Of a DNA stretch of 64,000 nucleotides, positions 48,300 through 60,855 are shown piece by piece. Made by a program: the position numbers and the translations under genes. Numbering within the stretch: position 1 is the stretch's first letter; every line of letters begins with the position of its first letter. Source of the DNA: Mycogone perniciosa (Eukaryota; Ascomycota; Sordariomycetes; Hypocreales; Hypocreaceae); NCBI GenBank assembly GCA_025331125.1, contig JAOALB010000076.1, positions 186,001 to 250,000 of the forward strand, written 5' to 3'. The notes beneath the pieces were generated by a model, which saw only the letters and a list, made by a program, of their open reading frames with translations, was not told the DNA's origin and ran no database searches.

Positions 48300-49417
48300 T
48301 TAATATAGCTCACTTATTTAAATAATAAAGAAAAACTTTTATAGGCTTTAAATAACTATAATATTTCCTAAAAGAACTATATTAGTATCACTAAAGAGAA
48401 AATAGTATCATAAATAGTATAATAAAACTAACCTGTCTTTAAGCCTATTAGATATATTATTAGATAAAGGCTATAATTATAAATAATAATATTTATAATG
48501 ATAGCTGGCTAAATTTGAATTAAAGGCTATTAGTTTTTTTAGGCTAAATGCTTTCAAAAAAAAGAAGAGATTATTTTTTATAAAGGATAGTTTATTTATA
48601 GAGATATAATACTATTTATAAATGCCTTTTATAATTACGCTATAATAGGTTATATAAAGGAAATTTGCGAGGGTATATCTTTTTTATTACTCGGAAAAGC
48701 TATAAAGTAATAATAAAGTTAATTATTAATGCAATAGGTAAAAAAGTTCAAAAAAAGACTTATTTTATATTAATAAATGATTATATTTACTAATAAATTA
48801 AAAATAAATATAAGCTAAGCGAAAAGGCAGCTAGATAAATTAATATAAAATTATAAAGAATAGATATAAAGCAATTTAATTTATAAGTTTACTATAATAG
48901 TTCTATATTCAAGTAAAGTGTATAATTCATAATTTCATAGAGCAGCAAGTAATATTATAAATATATAATTAACTTATATTATAACTTTACATAAAGCTTA
49001 TAAAGCTATATTTCTATATTAAGTTAGATATTTAAGTTTCTTTTTAAAAAAGGGCTATTATACAGTAAAATAATCTATTATTAATAGTAGAATAATGAAG
49101 ATAAAGAAGTATTAGTAAACTTGAATAAAAAGGCTATAATATATCAAATTAAATACGATATTAATAACTATAATAATAAGTAACCTATTAGCTTTTATTA
49201 TTTTCTTTAGCGCAATAATGTATAAAAGGATAATATATTTTGAATAGTAATAGTGAAGTAAATAAAATAAATATTAATTTAGATTAACTTAATTAAAAAG
49301 TTTAATTGAATAAATATTATAACAAAGATTTTCTGATAAATCTATTTAACTAGCATTTTAATATAAATATTAATAAATTAGAGTTTGAATATTTTAATTG
49401 CGCTATTAATTAAATTT

Positions 49418-49953
49418 AGAGAATTACAATTTACATATACATATATTTCTATTTATATATAACTTTCAAACTTGCCCCACTTAATTTTCAGCCGATTCCT
49501 CACAACACCTTACCTTCAAGCCTCTAAACTACCTGTGCCGCCTTTCACTGCCACATAGAGCAATAAAAGACCATAGGCATTACAGGCATTACAGTCTTTA
49601 TAAAGCCGAGGCCAAAGCAGGGCTATAGCAGCCTTATTGCGGGCTTCATAACGCGGCAATACAATAATACAGAACTCAAGGAGGACCAAAGCGTATAGAG
49701 CCGTTAAGCCTATAAATAAAAATTAGCGATTAGGGATTCTATATATATAATGAATTAATAATAATATAGTTGCGCGCGCTTTAATATATTCCTATAATTA
49801 GCGGTTTTTAATGTATTTATATTATTTAATATACTCTACACTTTATACTTATATACTAGATTTTAATGACAGGGTATAGACAGGGGGGAAGTGGGGCAAA
49901 TTTGAAAGTTGTATTTAAATACAAATATGCATGTGTGTAAATAGTAATTCTCT
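49418..49953 (+). mobile_element. Family A TIR element, copy A7, well preserved
   Basis: 536 bp from AGAGAATTACAATTTACA to GTAATTCTCT, nested in G1. CpA/TpG/CpG content is high (CTACCTGTGCCGCCTTTCAC, AAGTGGGGCAAATTTG), in contrast with G1. Two copies of the GGCATTACA unit. Non-coding. A target duplication could not be read with confidence. Confidence 0.85.
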
Positions 49954-52589
49954 GGATTTATATTATACATAAAGATAATTATATAAATAAGAAGTATAAT
50001 ATTAATATACTTAAAGATAATAACTCAGTGATTTAAAAATATACGGATAATTTAATATATAAAGATATTAGCGAATTTAAATTTATATTTTAAAGATTTA
50101 TAATAAATAAAAGATTTATTTAAGTAAATATAAATAGCAGTTAAATCTTTACATATACTTTTAGATATTTTTAAGCGCTTAAAGTATTATTTATATTATA
50201 AAATAGTTAATAATAGTAATATTTTATAGTAATATTTGAAGATATTAGGAATATATATAAAAGAGATGTCAAACCTTAAAAGAATAACATATTATATATA
50301 TTATGTATAGTTTATTACTTAGCAGATATTATTTCATTATTGAAATTTTATTAAACAATATTTGATTAAAATTATAATAAAAGATATAAATTTAATTATA
50401 AAAGCGCGCTTAATATATAGAGATATAAGCTTAAAGGAATTTATAGTATATTTACTTTGTTTAATATATATTTATAAATTATAATATTTTAAATATCGAT
50501 TAATATAAAGTACTTTACGTTAATTATAAATAAAGATTAATTAAAATTTTGGTTAAATATTTATATATTTAAAGTTAGGTTATAGCCTATTAAAGGATTA
50601 AAAGTATAGTAAAGTTAAATTAATAAATTATATTTATAATTTATTTTCATTATATAAAAGAATGTTATTAATAAAGATAAAGGCTATATAATTATTAATT
50701 TAAAACGTTGAAATAATATTATAATTATAAATATATATTTACTGCTTTAATAAAAAATATTCATTATATTGGTATAAACGGTTAAATATATATCAATAGT
50801 AAATATAAAATCTTTTTAGTTAATTTTAAATATATTTTAAATACTATAATAAATTTATCATAATTATATACTATAACTTTGAGCAGGTAAATATATTATT
50901 AATAAAATTTAAAAGTTAAGCTTTATATATATAAAGATAAATAAATTTATAGCTTTATCTTTATTATAAATTTATGTAAATATATATTAATAATAATATT
51001 ATATTTTTAAAGACTTTGAAAATTATAGTTAGTATTTAAAGATCATCTTTTAATTATTTTAAAAATTAAGATTCTATTTATTTTTTATAAAATCTTTTAC
51101 TAAATATTAATTAATAATCTTTCAAAATATTACATTCATAAAATTAATATATTATTAATAAAAGATTAAGTAAATATTTCATAAAAATAATTACATTTAT
51201 TACTTTTAAACTCTTTAAAACTTTATTTTTATATAGACTTAAAAGGTTAAGCTTTAATAATAGTAGAAAGTAACACTATTAATAAGAAATTATTAAAAGG
51301 GTATATTAATTTAAAGGCTAAAAGGAAGAATTTTATTGCTATGAAGTTAATATTGATTGATAATAATAAAGATAATAAATTATAGTTATAGGCTTTTAAG
51401 CTAATATAACAAAATCTATTATATTATTTTTTTATTTAAATTTATTTATATTAAGCATATTTATTGCCTATTTCTCAATATCAACATATTGAAAAAAAAG
51501 CCTTTAAAGTTATACTTTTTCATTATTATAGTAAATTTAACTTTAATAATACTATAATAACCCTTAATAAATCTTTTATTAATTATATTAGGTTTTAAAG
51601 TAAAATATTCGATTTTATATAATATAACTATTAGCCTACAAAGTTAAAAATAGTTTATTTAATATAATCTTTAATAACAAACTATTCAATATTTTACAAT
51701 ATTGAATAGCCTATTTATATTTTAATTAATTATATGGCTGTAACGTGAATTATAAAGTAAAAGTTAATATTTATATTAAATACTATAAAAATAAATGTAT
51801 ACTGTATCAATATTAATAATCTTTTATTTTAATATAAGTTTTATATAATATATATATTCAAAAAGTTTGATATTTTATTTTATATACTCTGTTGACTTTT
51901 TTACATAAATAATGATATTTAAATTTAATTTATAGTAAAAGAGGATTATTTAAATACTATTTTAACCGCTTTTAATATAGTTTATTTAAATATTAAAGTT
52001 GGAGTATATAATAATATTTAAAATAAGTTTATAAATAAATATAAAAATAACTATAAATATAAAAAGATGACTATATAACTTTGATATATAAATAGAACTA
52101 TTAGTATAGACAATATATAGGTTTCAAGAGACTTAGCTTCGAAATTTTATGAAAAGAAATTACTATTATATTAAAATATAAATAACATAAAAAGATTCTA
52201 TATTCTTTATTTTGTAATGAAATTCATCATTAACATCGCCTATAATATATAATACTTTAAAGTTAAATATATTTAATATCAATCAAAAGATTTTAGCTAT
52301 AATTATATTAAATAAATATTATAAATAATGACATAATTTATAATAAAAGTTATTTAAAGGTTTAAAAACTTAATTAATTATAACTATTATATAGTATTTT
52401 ATAGAAGATACTTAATTGAAACTTATTGATATAATTACTAAAGCAGCTATTTATTTATTTTTTAATATTTTTAAATAAATATTAATTATTAATATTATTA
52501 ATAATTTAATTATTTTTAAATCATATATTTGTCCTATTTTTTATTTATTTATTAAATAAAATAGTTATAAGCTTTTACCTATAAATGCC

Positions 52590-53200
52590 TTTAACTTTAC
52601 TTAAAGATATATTAATTAATGAAATTAAAATTAACTAATTACTAAAGCTTATATATAGATTATAATAGTAAAAGGCTAAAATTGCAATAACTTTTATTAT
52701 TATTGAATATAAAAGATACTTTAATAAAGTATATATATAGTATCGATTTATAGTAAATAATAAAGTTTACCTATAGGTATATTATAAATATTTAATATTC
52801 AAGTAAATATTCAAGTTTAATTAATAAATCCTTTTATTATTAATTATAACAACGAAAATCCATATATATATATATATATATATATAAAATCAAACTGTTA
52901 ATTTATTAAAGGATTCACTTAATAATATTAATTATATAGTTAAAGGCCGCGCTAATGAATAAAGATCATTTTAATAAATTAAAACTAAATATTATTAAAG
53001 CAGCTTTTATATAAAGAGACATAAAAAAGTAGCGATTGTATAAAATTAAAGCTTTATTAATTAAAAGAATATACTATAATAAACTATAATATTTAATCAA
53101 GTAGAAAAGTTATATAGTAAAGTATAATAAATCGTATAATAAAGATTTATTTATAATAAATATAAATGCATTATTTAAAGACTTTGATGAATATTTATTA
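52590..53200 (+). pseudogene. Integrase C-terminus and chromodomain remnant of G1
   Basis: Plus-strand frames with few stops. The last part (53,090-53,197) reads Y-L-I-K-stop-K-S-Y followed by K-Y-N-K-S-Y-N-K-D-L-F and a D-F-D-E-Y end. This fits the chromodomain pattern Y-L-[IV]-K-W-K-x-Y ... W-Y-N ... D, with the first Trp turned into TAG (53,102-53,104). Just before it, K-I-K-A-L-L-I-K-R-I-Y-Y fits the lead-in of such domains. Chromodomains in fungal gypsy elements are thought to guide integration to heterochromatin. Recognised by eye only. Confidence 0.55.
52862..52886. repeat. (AT)n microsatellite
   Basis: Uninterrupted AT run of about 25 bp inside G1, between the two coding-like segments. 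Confidence 0.9.
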
Positions 53201-53330
53201 ATTGAAAAAGGAAAAATTTAAAACTTAAAAATAAGAATCAAGTATTTTAGATAATAATGAAGAAATTAATCGCTATGAATATTAAAAGAGGTTAGGCCTA
53301 TATTAATAAAAGGATTATTGATTTTCTTTT

Positions 53331-54837
53331 TATTTAATAGTATAGTAGGCGATTCTTTTTATTCCTTTTCTTTTCTTTTTAAATTCTATTACTATATATA
53401 TATTTATAGTATTTAATATAGTTTTCTTAAAAGAATAAAACTATATTATATATTATTATCTACCTTTATATTATATTTATTTTTACTTTTATTTCTCATG
53501 TCATTACTATTTATAATAGCTATATTACTATCTAATATATAAGTTAAAATAGCTGAAAATCAAAATGATAGGTCATTACTCCTACAAAATTTAACTATTT
53601 TATTTAATAATTTACTATATAATACTTTAAAGAAAACAATAGTAATAGATTACATTTAAGTAATAAATATATTATAAATATAAGAGTTAAATTATATATA
53701 TTAATTTTGAAATAAAATAATCAAAGTCCACAATAGTATTTTTTATAAACTTTATCATATAATTTAATATAAAGATAAAATATATAATACATATTTAACT
53801 TCACTAAAATAGTTGATATTTGATACATCTTTTCTTTAAATAAACCTGTATTTATTATACAAAGCAGTATAAAAGAAAATTAATAAAATTAAACTATATA
53901 ACAAAATAAATAAATATTATTTGTTTATTGTATTTATGTTCAAAAGAGATTAATTAAGCTAAAAAGGCACTAAATAAAGGGATAGTTTTATAATATTAAC
54001 TGTAAAAAGATTATTAAAGAAAAAGTATATAATAAAGGTGAAAGGTTAAATAATACTAGTAAAATTAAATGCTTTTATATTAAATTGATCTTTGATGAGA
54101 TTGAATATTTTTACGGCTATTAAAGTGTATAAAAAATATAAACGTTTAAAGTTTATTATCTCTAATAGTAAATTATTTATATTAAACCTTTTAACTTTGA
54201 AAATAAAAGCAATAAATAAAGTATATAATAATAACGTATTATTACATATAATAAAAAGATAAAAAGATAATAATAAAAATAAATTATTTAAATTACCTTT
54301 AAAGTTCAATATTAAAGAACATAAGGATTGAATAAAAGATTTAGCTTGATTATACTGATATAAAATATTAATTTAAAAGCATTTAAAGGCTAAATGAAAA
54401 AAGTATTAGAAGTATTTAAAGCTATTGCCTATAATTAATAGCTTTTAAAAATATATATAATTAATTCGAATATTAATAAGATTAAAGTTAATATAGATTT
54501 ATATTAAATTGAAAGGTTAAAGGGCTAAATCGTTAATTTAAAAATATGAATTATTATATTATAGATAAATACTATTATATGCGAAAAGATAGTTCATTAA
54601 TTGCAGGCTATAGTAAAAGAATTGCTGGAAAAAGTAACTGTATTAAAGATAAACTATAAAATAATAGTAAAATAAAATAAGAGTTCAAAGGCATAAATTT
54701 AAATTACTTATAATAAAATTCAATAACTATAAATTATTATAGGAATAAAAGAGGATATGAATCAAGAATAATATTTAAAAAACACTATTGCTAAAGGACT
54801 ATAAAGATACAGTTATTTTTTTAAAGGGGCAATTAAT
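53331..54837. other. AT-rich sequence, possible end of G1
   Basis: The first ~200 bp align with G2 and may include a 3' LTR of G1. The remainder is unassigned. The 87-codon minus-strand open frame at 54,046-54,309 is made of Leu, Ile, Asn, Phe and Lys only, as any AT-rich frame would be, and is not called a gene. Confidence 0.45.
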
Positions 54838-54990
54838 ATAAGTATACCTAGTAATAATATAATACTATTACTATTGTATAGTAGATTACTATAAACTGGG
54901 TAGCCCTTTACAGTTTAAACTTCAACTTAGCTCCTTTATCTTTACTTTCTTTACCCTTTAATACTGCCTGCTAATTACTTTTATAATATA
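54838..54990 (-). mobile_element. Family C hairpin element, copy C2
   Basis: Minus-strand copy, RIP-mutated. Landmarks shared with C1 are TAGTAGATTACTATAAACTG, GGTAGCCCTTTACAGTTTAA and TTTATCTTTACTTTCTTTAC. The terminal hairpin is reduced to AT-rich remains (AATAGTAATAGTATTATATT on the minus strand). Confidence 0.6.
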
Positions 54991-55442
54991 ATGTATTTGA
55001 AGATATTAGATAAATTTCTTATCAAATATATAAATTGAGGTATTTAATGAAAAAGAAAAAGGATAGTTTTAAAGGCTTAATTAACTATTAATTTAGTTTA
55101 GTTTAATTTATTAATTATTAGTGATATAAACAAAGTTGGAAAGGCATTCAATATATTATACTCTTTATAATAGTTAATGATTATAATCTCATTAGCATAA
55201 ATTTATAAAAGGTTTTATATAGTTTTAATAGATAATTATTCAACTATAATCTTCATTTTTGTTTATTTATATAAATACAAACTTATAAATAAATATAATA
55301 ATTTATTAAAATTATTCTTAAAAAAGGTTTAAAAGCTTTTATCTTTTTGAATTTAATGAAATTTCTGAAAACTTATTACAAGATCTGTACTTTTTATTAT
55401 TCTACCTTCTTTTTAGTTTTATATTTGACAGATATATTAACT
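54991..55442. other. AT-rich spacer, no gene recognised
   Basis: Between C2 and C4. No reading frame and no shared repeat found. Confidence 0.5.
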
Positions 55443-55598
55443 ATCACGAAAGTGATTAGACGCTGGTGTCAAAAGGTGAAAAAAGTGACCATAAAGAAAC
55501 TAAACTAAGGTCAGAACTGCGAAGGCCTACCTAGTTATTTTGATCTACTACAAAGTGGTAACAGCGTGGCGCTGTTGCCAGGCACACCTGTACCATAT
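55443..55598 (+). mobile_element. Family C hairpin element, copy C4, well preserved
   Basis: Same architecture as C3: an ATCAC-GAAA-GTGAT start, then GTGTCAAAAGGTGAAAA, AACTAAACTAAGGTCAGAAC, the hairpin GGTAACAGC-GTGGC-GCTGTTGCC (55,557-55,579) and the second small hairpin GGCACACCTGTACC. Sits directly against the start of G2 similarity. Non-coding. Confidence 0.75.
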
Positions 55599-57000
55599 AA
55601 GAAAGTTAAAAACATCACTTTAAAAGCTAAACTAAAATTAAAGATATTGCAATTCGAGATAAGGGCTTATTAAATATATTATGAAATAATACTTAAAACT
55701 ATATATATATACTTAAACAAGGACTTCTTTTATAAAAGAGTTATATTTATAAAAGTATTATATTATCTATAAATACCTTTTGCAATTATATCATAGCAAA
55801 ATACATATAAGGAACATTTATAGAGGTATATTTTTTCGCTTGCAGAAAGACGTTTGAATTGATATTAAAGTTAATTCTTAATAGAATAAATAAATAGATA
55901 AATAATTTATTCTGTACTAATACATTGATACATATTTGAAAAGACTTCAAATCAGTATTAATCAAATATAAAGGTTATTGAACATAAAAATTAATATATA
56001 AATATAAAAATGATATATATAGCGATTTAATTTATAGACTTAGTATAATAGTTATATATTGAAAGTATATAATTTATAATTTAGGAAAGCAGTAATATTA
56101 TAAATATGTTATTAATTAATATTATAATTTTATATACAACTTATAAAGCTATATTGATATGTTAAATTATATATTTCACTATAAAGATTAAAGGAAAATG
56201 CTATTATATAGTAGGATAGTTTATAAGTAATGATATAATGAAAATAGAGGAAGATTAATAAACTTGAATGGAAAGGTTATTATATATGAAATGGAAGAAT
56301 ATATTAAGAAGTATGATAGTAATTAGCCTATTGGTCTCTATGTCTTTTCAATATAATCATAACTGATAAAATGATAATATATTTTTAAAGGAAGTACCAG
56401 AGTGAATATTAATTTACATCAATTTAATGAAAAAGGTCAGCTAAGTAAATATTATAGGGAACCGATTTTAATAAATTCGCTTGATTAGTTGTGTAAGGAG
56501 AACGCTAAGTTAAGTAAAAGAATATGTTATAATAAATTATAATAATTAAAAAAGGGATTTAGGAAAATAAAAAAACAATACAATAAAACCTTTATTATAG
56601 TAAGCATAAATCTAGTTATTAGACTTTAATAAATATTCATCTAACAAGAGAGAAGTAATATTCGAAAGTTAGAGATATAGATAAATGATTTAATCTAATA
56701 ATTTAAAGATTTATAACCATCAATGTTAATAAATATAAAAAGTCTTTTATATAATTGTTTAATAATTTAATAAATAAACTATTATTTCCTTGTCCTTTAC
56801 TTTTTAAATTATACCATTTAAACTTTACTTTTATATATATTTATAATACCTATTCTTTAATAAAAGGAATAAACCTATATTATAAATAATTACCTTCACT
56901 TTTATACTTTATTTCACTTTACCTCTATTACTATTTATATAACAAAAATACAATTTTGTATTAATAGCTGTAATAGATTCATTATAATACCTATAAATAA
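55599..57000 (+). mobile_element. Decayed gypsy-like fragment G2
   Basis: Aligns with G1 48,400-50,100 and then, across a deletion, with about 53,310-53,520 (a T-rich stretch followed by TATTACTATTTATA-type sequence). It therefore lacks most of the interior, including the chromodomain region. Frames are broken and the boundaries approximate. Confidence 0.5.
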
Positions 57001-57261
57001 AAGAATTAAACTATTACTAGCGTTAAAGTTAAATAAGCGAAATATTTCATATAATAATATTATATACAAAGCTAAAAAATATACTATTCATACAATACAT
57101 GAATTATATATATTATCTTTAAAATAATATTCAATAAATAAAGTAATATTATATAAGAAATGAATATTTAAATCAAATTAGATAATTAATATTAAATGCC
57201 GTTTCTTTTAAGAGGGAGGTTTAAATATCTTAACCTATATAATATAATATATAAATATTAT

Positions 57262-57358
57262 ATATGGCTTTGCTTCTCTTTTAGATGGCTCTGTTAAGTA
57301 GACTTTTTATCCTACTTCTTTCTGCTTTAATAGCTTTCTTCAATCACGGTGTAATATA
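57262..57358 (-). mobile_element. Family D fragment D4
   Basis: Matches the first ~90 bp of D1/D2 on the minus strand (ACCGTGATTGAAGAAAGC, GAGCCATCTAAAAGAGAAGC). The terminal hairpins are absent. Relatively well preserved. Confidence 0.6.
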
Positions 57359-58189
57359 AAATTAAATAATTAAGTTTTAACAGTGTCATATATTACTACA
57401 TTATTATATCATGATATTATTATAATAAAAGATATAGTTTAGTTAAATAACTAACTAACTATATAAAACAAAATGTTTAAGTAAAAGTTTAATTTTTAAA
57501 TAAAATCAAGTTGATATATAATAATATACATATTTGAAATAAATGAGATATTAATAGAAAATATAATCAAAGAAACTTTTTATATAATGAAAGAAAAGTA
57601 TAATGGTGTTGAGTTTATTATAAAGTATATATTAATATATATATATATATTAATACTATGTAGTTATTTAAAGTATTAATACTAAAACCAATAATATTAA
57701 TTTCTTTTTTCAAAATTAAAAGAATAAACCTCTTTATTAATAAAGAGTGTGGTAATTATTCTAAAAACTATAAGATAGTTAATATAAGAAGTTTCAATTA
57801 AAATAACCTTGTTTTTGAATAATAATAGTAATAATAACAATATAGCCCAAGTTTTATTACAAGAAAGTTAAGTATAGCTTTGAGAGTATATATAAGGGAT
57901 AAAAAGATGTAATTTATATTTAGAAATAATTGTAAATTAATTTCAGCTGCAATAAAGTTAATATAGAAGGTTATATCAATATATATTTTATATTTTATAT
58001 TTCCCTAATCCTACTATTACTTCAATCAATAAACTGATTGATACATTTCTTACAAGATTACAATAAATGATTAAAATTCACCTAATTTGAGATATTAATA
58101 ATATTTTATACCTATATTTAATACTATGATATATCATTAAACAAAAACAATTATTAACAGACTACAAATATATAAATATATTAGTATAA
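57359..58189. other. AT-rich spacer, no gene recognised
   Basis: No reading frame, RNA gene or shared repeat was seen. Moderate CpA/TpG content. Confidence 0.5.
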
Positions 58190-58540
58190 TAGTTATAGTG
58201 TAATAATAATAGCTTAATGAAATTATATTGAATATCAAGTATATAGCTTTTAACCCTTTATTTAACAGTATTTCCTTACTATTACTGCTGTAAGAATATC
58301 TATAAAAGTATGACTATAACTACTCTATTTACTAGCTTTCTTGAAATATATTTATATAGTAATAGATATTATAATATAATTGTTTTATCTTTAAAAGGCT
58401 TAAAACAGGCAAACCCTTTCCTGAACTCAATATCTCTATCATAGCAGCAGTAACAGCAGCAGTATGATCTTAAGTGAAGAAGACTTTAAAGGTTATATTA
58501 GCTATATACCTAGAACGATATATACCCGCTGATGGATCCT
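58190..58540 (+). mobile_element. Family B fragment B3
   Basis: Collinear with B1 5970-6190 and then, across a gap, with B1 6720-6790 (CTATCATAGCAGCAGTAACA against CTGCTATAGCAGCAGCAGCA). No TIR. Ends where LINE L3 starts. Confidence 0.6.
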
Positions 58541-59970
58541 CTATAATGATAATAATATACCATCAACGTCCTATAACAAAGGCCACTAATGCCAGTAAGT
58601 CAAAAGAATATACTATACTAAAACGAACTATAGTATTACTAGTAAATATATAAATTCCTCCTATATAGCATTTTATCGCCTTAAAAGGTATAGTCTTCCA
58701 GCTTTTTACCTATTAACGGGTTAAAGAGACGCATGAATCTCGCGTAGTATATGAAATAACTATAGTTAGCCTTTGCGACAAGTTAGCCCCTGATAATGTA
58801 AAAGGCGGCATAATATTAAATTGCAAGTAAATCCTATATGAGATAAAATAAAAGATAAACGAAAAAATTAAATAAATAATATCAAAGTTTTATATTGCAG
58901 TTAATTAAGCTTTTTAATAGCGCAGGTATGTTTTAATAAAAAAGTTAAAGGCCTGTGCTATTTAAAAAAAAGCATTTATAGCTACTCCCTGGTAAATAAA
59001 AAGTTACTTTATAGATTAAAAGGGCTAGTCTTGATCATTATACTTTACTAATCTTCTTATAATAAAGAATAAAATTCTATATTTTCTTTCTACTATAGCT
59101 GCAGGTTACTACTATGTCTTTATACTAGAAGCATTTATAATATTATATAAAATCTTTATATTAAGATTAAGCACTTAATAAAAAATCAAGGCCCCTTTAT
59201 AAAACTATTAATTCTTTAAAGCATTTTGAGTCAGCTAATAGTTTAAATAAATAATATATATTAAATATATGTTTCTTTTATTAGGTTTTAAAGGTAAACT
59301 TCAATTTCAATTTAACTTTGTATTAAGGGAAATGAATTTAAACATTATATTATATATATTTTCTTTCTTTATATATACTTCAATTCTTTATAAATTAATA
59401 AAGACTTATTGCAATAAATTTAACGGTATACCTTTTAAATAACATACTGCATTTATAGTATTTAAGCAGATAATAATATTCTTTATATTATTATTATTAG
59501 TTAAAGCCGCTTTAAATCGTTTGAATACTTTAACAGCCTGGCTATTAAATACCTTTATTAAGCTAAATTAACTTTATTTATTTATAAGGTCTTTATTATT
59601 TTATTATATTTAAAAGCTATTGCTAATAGCTTTTAAAGTAAAATAATAGGCTATTAATAAATATTATTATATTTTAAAGTATTATTATTTGTGTTTATTT
59701 ATCAAATGTATTAGCAGCTTTCATTTTACTGCTTAAATAAAAGGTTTGAATTTTAATTAACTTAAAAAAAGGCTAGGTTTAAATACTTTATAGTAAATTA
59801 TACAGTTTATTCGAATTTTATTATAGGTTCCATTATAGCTTATTTATATAAATATTAATTTAGCTAGGTTTTATGAATAAAAAGATATTAATTAATTGAA
59901 GATAATAGTCTAATTCTAAATTAAAGCTTTTAAATATTAAAGAGTTAAATATATTATCTTTAAACGACGT
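58541..59970 (-). mobile_element. LINE fragment L3, 3' end
   Basis: Collinear with L1 18,536-19,860 on the plus strand, so it is the 3' part of a minus-strand LINE. The 3' terminus reads ATACCATCAACGTCCTATAA from the plus strand, less mutated than in L1. The RNase H end and C-terminal region are included. It is cut at about 59,970, which is a 5' truncation usual for LINEs. Confidence 0.8.
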
Positions 59971-59989
59971 TTAGTTAGAATAATACTGT

Positions 59990-60853
59990 TGAAGAGCAAT
60001 ATATATTTATAAAAATAGCTTTGAAAGCTATTCAACTTTAATTAACCTCTCTTTTAAATCTATAACCCAGCTCTTATTAAAAACCCTTATAGCCAGCTTT
60101 ATATTCTTTAAAACAACACCTTTATATTGCCTTTAAGCCTTAAAATTACCTACACCGACTTTAACCTCAATATTTAGCCTAATACTCTATAATTCAACTA
60201 GCTTTATTAATTTTAATGACCTAGCTAAAATTAAGGTTAAAGGACTATAAAATTAAATGCTAATATACGCTAAGCCCTTTTACAATTTCAAGTTAATAAA
60301 CTGCAAGCACTATAAAAGTTATAGCCTACGATATAAAGTGATAAAAGAATACAGGCATTATAGTCTTTATAAAGCTAAAGCTAAAGCAGGGCTATAGTAG
60401 CTTTATTATAGGCTTTTTGAAGTAATAGCTAAGGCTGACTATAAAGTTAGCCTTATAGTTAAGCTTATAGCTAAAATAAGACGGCTATATTATGACTATA
60501 GGCTTTATAATGCAATAATATAATAAGTATAAAACTTAAAAAGGTTATCTTGGCTACATAAAATACTACATTATAAGCTATATAAAGGAGTATATAAAAG
60601 GGCTAATATATATATAGCTATTAGGCTAATAAATAAAAAGCAATAATTAAAGACTTTATATAATAAGTTAATAATAATATAATCGCGCGCTTTTTATTAT
60701 ATTTCCTATTATTAATATATTTTAATTTACTTCTATTATCTTATGAATATATATTGGATTTTAGTGGCGGGGTATAGGCAATAGGGAAAGTAAAGTAAAA
60801 TTGAAAGTTATATGCAAATAGAAATATACGTGTATATAAATAGTGATTCTCTG
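59990..60853 (+). mobile_element. Family A long variant, copy A4
   Basis: About 860 bp. The 5' half (GCCTTTAAGCCTTAAAATTA, TTCAACTAGCTTTATTAATT) is shared with A5 and A6. The 3' half follows A3 and A7 and ends with a TIR reading AAATAGTGATTCTCTG. It contains a self-complementary TAAGGCTGACTATAAAGTTAGCCTTA-type stem near 60,428-60,453. Non-coding. The 5' tip is not a good match to the 3' TIR. Confidence 0.7.
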
Positions 60854-60855
60854 AC

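Larger units (their letters stand above)
48300..53330 (+). mobile_element. Decayed gypsy-like element G1, interrupted by A7
   Basis: Collinear with G2 over 48,400-49,417 and again after A7, and near the 3' end (about 53,310-53,520 against 56,740-56,960). A chromodomain-like segment lies close to the 3' end, as at the end of integrase in chromodomain-bearing Ty3/gypsy elements. A pyrimidine/purine-rich stretch follows it. The LTRs could not be delimited and the reverse transcriptase box was not found, so the boundaries are approximate and the region may contain more than one element. Confidence 0.45.

Noticed and set aside
54046..54309. Open frame of 87 codons, minus strand
   Set aside because: The longest frame in the window, but of low-complexity hydrophobic composition in decayed repeat DNA. 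No homology recognised.
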